A stretch of DNA of 64,000 nucleotides from contig CM061068.1 in assembly GCA_030762895.1 (NCBI GenBank), positions 41,712,783-41,776,782 on the forward strand. The letters run 5' to 3'. Under the pieces are notes generated by a model. That model saw nothing but the letters and a program-made list of their open reading frames with translations, searched no databases and was not told the DNA's origin. The DNA is from Sophora flavescens. Lineage: Eukaryota; Streptophyta; Magnoliopsida; Fabales; Fabaceae. Position 1 is the stretch's first letter. Every line of letters starts with the position of its first letter. Shown here piece by piece: positions 59,889 to 64,000 of the stretch. Made by a program: the position numbers and the translations under genes.

Positions 59889-61193
59889 TAAATGTACATT
59901 TTTTTTCCTTAAATGCTAAGCCAGTCATGGTATTGCCACATCTTTGTGCAAAATGCATATATCAAATTCCCTCGATTTGTGGTTGCCAAACACCAACAAT
60001 CATAGCCCTTCAACTTTCATTTTCGTTCTTTATATCATCATTACCTCTAACTGGGTTATTCCTTACTAATACACCTATTTATAATTTTTGTGGCACTTGC
60101 TTAAAATGCCAACCTCTAAAATCTGGTGGATTTTTTGGAGGGGTAGTGGGCAAATAAATGGTTACTAAATGTTTCTTTAACCTATAGTATGAATGCCAAT
60201 AGAGAATAAGTAACCTTAATGCAGATAAAAAGGTATTAAATTAAATAAACAGAAATGTTTGTTGAAGACAGCATGATGTCCCTTTTATTTTTTTGTGGTA
60301 TTCTTGAAATATGTATATATAAAGATGATAAAAATAAATGAGAAATAAAAAAAACAAACAGTATCATATATGTATCTAAATTTTGTGTTCAAATAACACA
60401 ACTCTTAACAAAATATGACATTTAAAATGTTTCAAACATCAGCATGATTTTCTAACATCTCAAACTAACACCCTGTTGAAACCACACTTCCCGTGACAAA
60501 AATGATTACATATTATATGGAAAGAATAAATAATGTGTGGGTCATATGTAATACTATATTGGTGTTCAAATTAGATATACAAATAACACTCCTCGTCAAA
60601 TAATTGGAGGGCGATGATAGGCATAGTCAAGGTTGGAAGCAAAATGGGGTTCCATTTAATGCAGTAGGGAATAATAAGTAGTATCTGTTTGGTCTAAGAG
60701 TGTATGGGTCTGATTCTGTTGTCGGACGCGGATGGGGTTGAGCCCAGCGAAAGGATCAGTCGTTTTCAGTCACTTCAAAGGTGTAACGGCCTCAGTCTTA
60801 TCAGTTAAGGGGTTCTTTTTCTACTGTTGGAATAGAAGACGATGGAAACAAGCGTACTAATCAAGAGAGAGAGCAATAGATTTCGATGAAGAAAAGGTGA
60901 ACAACTACCGGTGTCAATATTCAATAATAAATTAATAATTCATAAGGGAATTCTCACTTCCTCTGGAATTTAGGGGGACGCTACAAATTAGAAAGGGTCG
61001 ATAGGGTAATACGGAGGAAAAGGATAGCTATAATTTGTTTGGTATGAAAAAAAGAACGTGGATAAAAATAAAGTGACTAGTTAAAAGATGAATTATTTTT
61101 TAATAAGTAATTATGTTCTTATTAAATGAAGGGACCATTAACAGTTTATAAAAAAAATTATGATAATAAACCTAAAAAAATAGTCTATTAAAC
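59889..61193. other. Non-coding interval
   Basis: The GC-richer stretch at about 60700-60840 has no ORF or family I recognise. Confidence 0.5.
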
Positions 61194-61216
61194 TAATTTA
61201 TAATCTATCCACAAGT

Positions 61217-61397
61217 GCTGGAATGAAATGATACGGGTCTCTTCCAGCTTAATCAGAAGTCTCGAGTTCGAATCTTGTCCCTAAGAATACAACAGCGTTA
61301 AAACTCTTGAGGGAGAGCTTTGCCACCCTTGTGATCATACCCGACTCGAGGGATTAGTCTTCCCAGTTACGCGTGAAGGATACCCTGAAAAAAAAAA
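61217..61397 (+). mobile_element. SINE with 23-bp target duplication
   Basis: Flanked by a 23-bp direct repeat at 61194-61216 and 61398-61420 (two mismatches). B-box CGAGTTCGAATCTTG; body with CGACTCGAGGGATTAGTCTTC as in 19435-19618; poly-A tail. Confidence 0.9.
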
Positions 61398-61420
61398 TAA
61401 TTTATAATCTATTCATAAGT

Positions 61421-62639
61421 TTTATTTAGCTTATTTTTATAAGCTTTCTAGTAAAGCTTATGAAAATAAGTTATTTTTTAACTTCTTTAAAAAAGAGCTT
61501 ATTACATAACGATAAGTTATATACCCTAACGTACCCATTTTCATATTACTTTATCTTTTTTCCTCATTAGTTCCCCCCACCCCAACCCAACCCAACCCAA
61601 AAAAAAGCGATCATACCAATATTTGATTCTCTCTTTATTTTGTTCTCTTCTTAGTCCTTATGTTTTTTTTCCTCCCATTTTCTCTTATTGATTATCATAT
61701 TAAACTTGAGGTTCTCATGTCCCATAACGGGTCATAAGAATCTAAGTCGTGTGGATACTTTGAGGACTCATTTGGTCCCAATGATTAATTAGGGTGAGTA
61801 CCAAACTAAAAAAAAAACTTTGAGGTTCTTATACAATAATTGCCTCTCCAAGAAGATGGGAAATTTGTATAAAAATAATATTAATTGAAATTTTTAAATG
61901 TGATATGTATATGTAAAATGCATAATTTTGCCCTTTATATTTATTTAATTTTGCAAACAGTCCTCTAACTTTGAAAAGTTAGATAACGTTTTTTAATGTG
62001 ACTTTTCCTTTGTACTCTTTAAAATTGAAAGTAAAAGGAGAAAATAGTTGTTGTTTTATTTTAAAAACTTTTAATTATATTACTTTACTTCTTAAATTAA
62101 ACTAATAAAAATTGTACAATTACTGTATTAAAATTTAAATTTATATAGGCAAAATACGTGGTTTCATACTCTAACTTTATTTTTTAAAGTAAAAAAATTA
62201 AGCAGCAATCAACACATGATGCCATCTGGTTGTGCAACAGTCTTGATAAGGAAAACTTGAGAGACGAAACAAATTTTGTAGATTTGTCTGGGAAGACCTT
62301 TTTTCTTAATCAATCAATTTATTTTGGTGAGATGTATCAATGCCTTGATCAAACGCAAGCGCCTCAGCACTTCTCTCATGTTTTCTTCAAATGCGTTTTT
62401 GTGTTTCTTTGAAAGGTTTCGCGTCATCCTCTTGGTTGCTTACCTCACAACAACCACGCTGCAGTCTTTAGTTTTCACCTGTTATGGTTGAAAATTGAAG
62501 CCAGCAAAAATAGTTCATTCGTCACTGTGAATATAGTTACGAATTATGACAACATATTTTTCTAGTGATTTTTCAAGAGCTGTGATATTTATCATCAAAA
62601 CTAAATCTTCTATTTTATCAGCTTTACCTAAGGGTCGGC
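61421..62639. other. Non-coding interval
   Basis: Contains short CCCAACCC and T-rich low-complexity runs near 61570-61680. No gene supported. Confidence 0.5.
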
Positions 62640-62815
62640 CGAGGTTTTTTATGTTGATAATCAATAAAAATTTATGATATTAATGACTTTTAAAATAATT
62701 AGAGTAAGAGACAAAAAATTTCAATAATATTTCAATTTCTGATTGATATTATCTATATAATAAAAGTTTACACTGCATTATGATAATTCATACCAATTAA
62801 TTTCTTATTTAAATA
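62640..62815. mobile_element. MITE, TTACACTGTCAAT-type family, diverged
   Basis: Shares the inner AATGACTTTTAAAATAATTAG and the TTTCTGATTGATA segment with the copies at 16195 and 35325-35670. Confidence 0.5.
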
Positions 62816-64000
62816 TACAATATGACATCATGTGTTTTTTATATCACCATACAATATAATTCGTTTTAAAATATGCTATCCTTTTATACAATATTACTAT
62901 ATATCTTATTTAACTATTTAAGGGTCCTATTAACGGAGAATTCCCTAATGTCATTGTTTAAAGAATCTAAAAAAAAATAACTATACCTTTAAAAAGAAAT
63001 TAACTATTTATTAAAAAATTAAGTATATTCCCTCCCAAATACTATCGAATATACCATTTCTCGTACCAACTTAACTTTTTATATTTTTTTAATTAGAATC
63101 ACTGATTACACTGTCATTAAAAATCTTGGATTACATAGTTTCAACTATTTTGTTTTCAAAAAAATTATTTTGTTTTCAATGTTGATATAGCTACGCTGGT
63201 AATTGAGTAACAATAATAAAATGTAAAATTTGTATAAAAATAAATAAATAATAAAATGTAAAATTTCACCTACTCATAATATGTTTTCCTCAACTAATAA
63301 TATATGGTTTGATAAGGGCTTGAGTACTTTAAGCATGAGGTATTAAATTTATGTGTATGAAAAAAATATTATTGAGAAGGATTCATGCTTAGGCTCCTAA
63401 CTGTACTTCGAGATATTAGTCTTTTCTCCTATCAGATAAGAGAATACTCTAGGAAACCAAAAGGAAAAAAAAAAAAACATATTTTTCCGTTGGATATAAT
63501 ACATACATCAATTTTCTTTTCTTTTGTTCATTTGGTGATTTTATAATCAGTATTGATCTAGGAAAATGTTTTTTAACGTCTATATAGAATATGTTAAATT
63601 TATAAAAAAAAAATTCCTTAAAAAATAGTACAAGAATTATAGAATAAAAAGGTGTATAAACAATATTATTAAAGTACAACTTAAGAAAGCAACAGCTTAT
63701 ATTAAGATTCAAAAATTTGCTATCATAAGCTAGAGAGAACAAATCCCATCGAGTGCAGAAAACTACGCTACCAAATACGATGTAATTACACATAATTGGA
63801 TAATTAAATTATTCTTAAACGACGGTGATAGGCGCACACCCGGGACTCGTGAGAGGAAGTCGGTGTTCCCTTTTTCATTTTTTATTTAAAAATGTTAACA
63901 ACACATTCTTTAGACCAACTCTAATGATTGTTTTTAAGGTGATTCGTAAATATAAGAATGTGTTCTTATAAGAACTTTCATCGGAGATGAATGAGTTGAT
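62816..64000. other. AT-rich non-coding interval to the window end
   Basis: No supported gene. The GC-rich patch at 63815-63870 (CACACCCGGGACTCG) is unexplained. Confidence 0.5.

Overview
This is nuclear DNA from a flowering plant, most likely a legume (inferred from the AT-rich intergenic style, the MITE and SINE types, and an RTE-type LINE with a TTG-rich tail; the species cannot be fixed from sequence alone). Only two host genes can be supported. On the + strand, 29756-32982 is a seven-exon neprosin/DUF239 secreted peptidase gene of 415 residues. On the - strand, 45949-41962 is a two-exon leucine-rich-repeat receptor kinase of subfamily XI type, 1108 residues. Almost everything else is mobile DNA, and many insertions are datable relative to each other because both target-site duplications (TSDs) are visible.

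Layout. 1-2485: 3' part of a decayed Ty1/copia element (+). 2569-2698: SINE fragment, interrupted by a complete Ty1/copia (Tork/Tnt1-like) element on the - strand at 2699-15436 (TSD ATATC, initiator-Met-type primer site). That element is itself broken by a solo LTR at 3659-5645 (TSD TTTTC) and by a gag-only LTR element at 7362-12834 (TSD TGGCT). 15442-20842: mostly non-coding, with two SINEs, a near-perfect foldback and a (TA)n tract. 20845-28162: a nest in which a Stowaway-like MITE was split by a non-autonomous copia-type element (TSD AAAAT), which received a hAT MITE (TSD GCCAAGAA) and a 2.3-kb solo LTR (TSD CTTCG), the latter split by another solo LTR (TSD CTAAC). 29756-32982: neprosin gene. 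36354-39538: full-length but frameshifted RTE LINE with a 20-bp TSD. 39869-40071: SINE. 41962-45949: receptor kinase. 48820-57640: four copies (three whole, one partial) of a ~1.57-kb tandem unit, joined to Helitron Rep/helicase gene fragments (56520-58243) and carrying a SINE and a 2.7-kb solo LTR. 58260-64000: non-coding with two more SINEs and a MITE.

The most unusual signal is shared by three LTR types here (7362-12834 with 24425-25834; 23407-27101; 21027-28085). Each carries a different short palindromic motif, and the copies come in pairs whose starts lie 19, 22 or 21-22 bp apart, about two DNA turns. Where both LTRs of one element can be compared, they differ by clean loss of one motif-plus-spacer. 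The gag-only element also encodes a protein with a duplicated cysteine motif in place of the usual CCHC knuckle.
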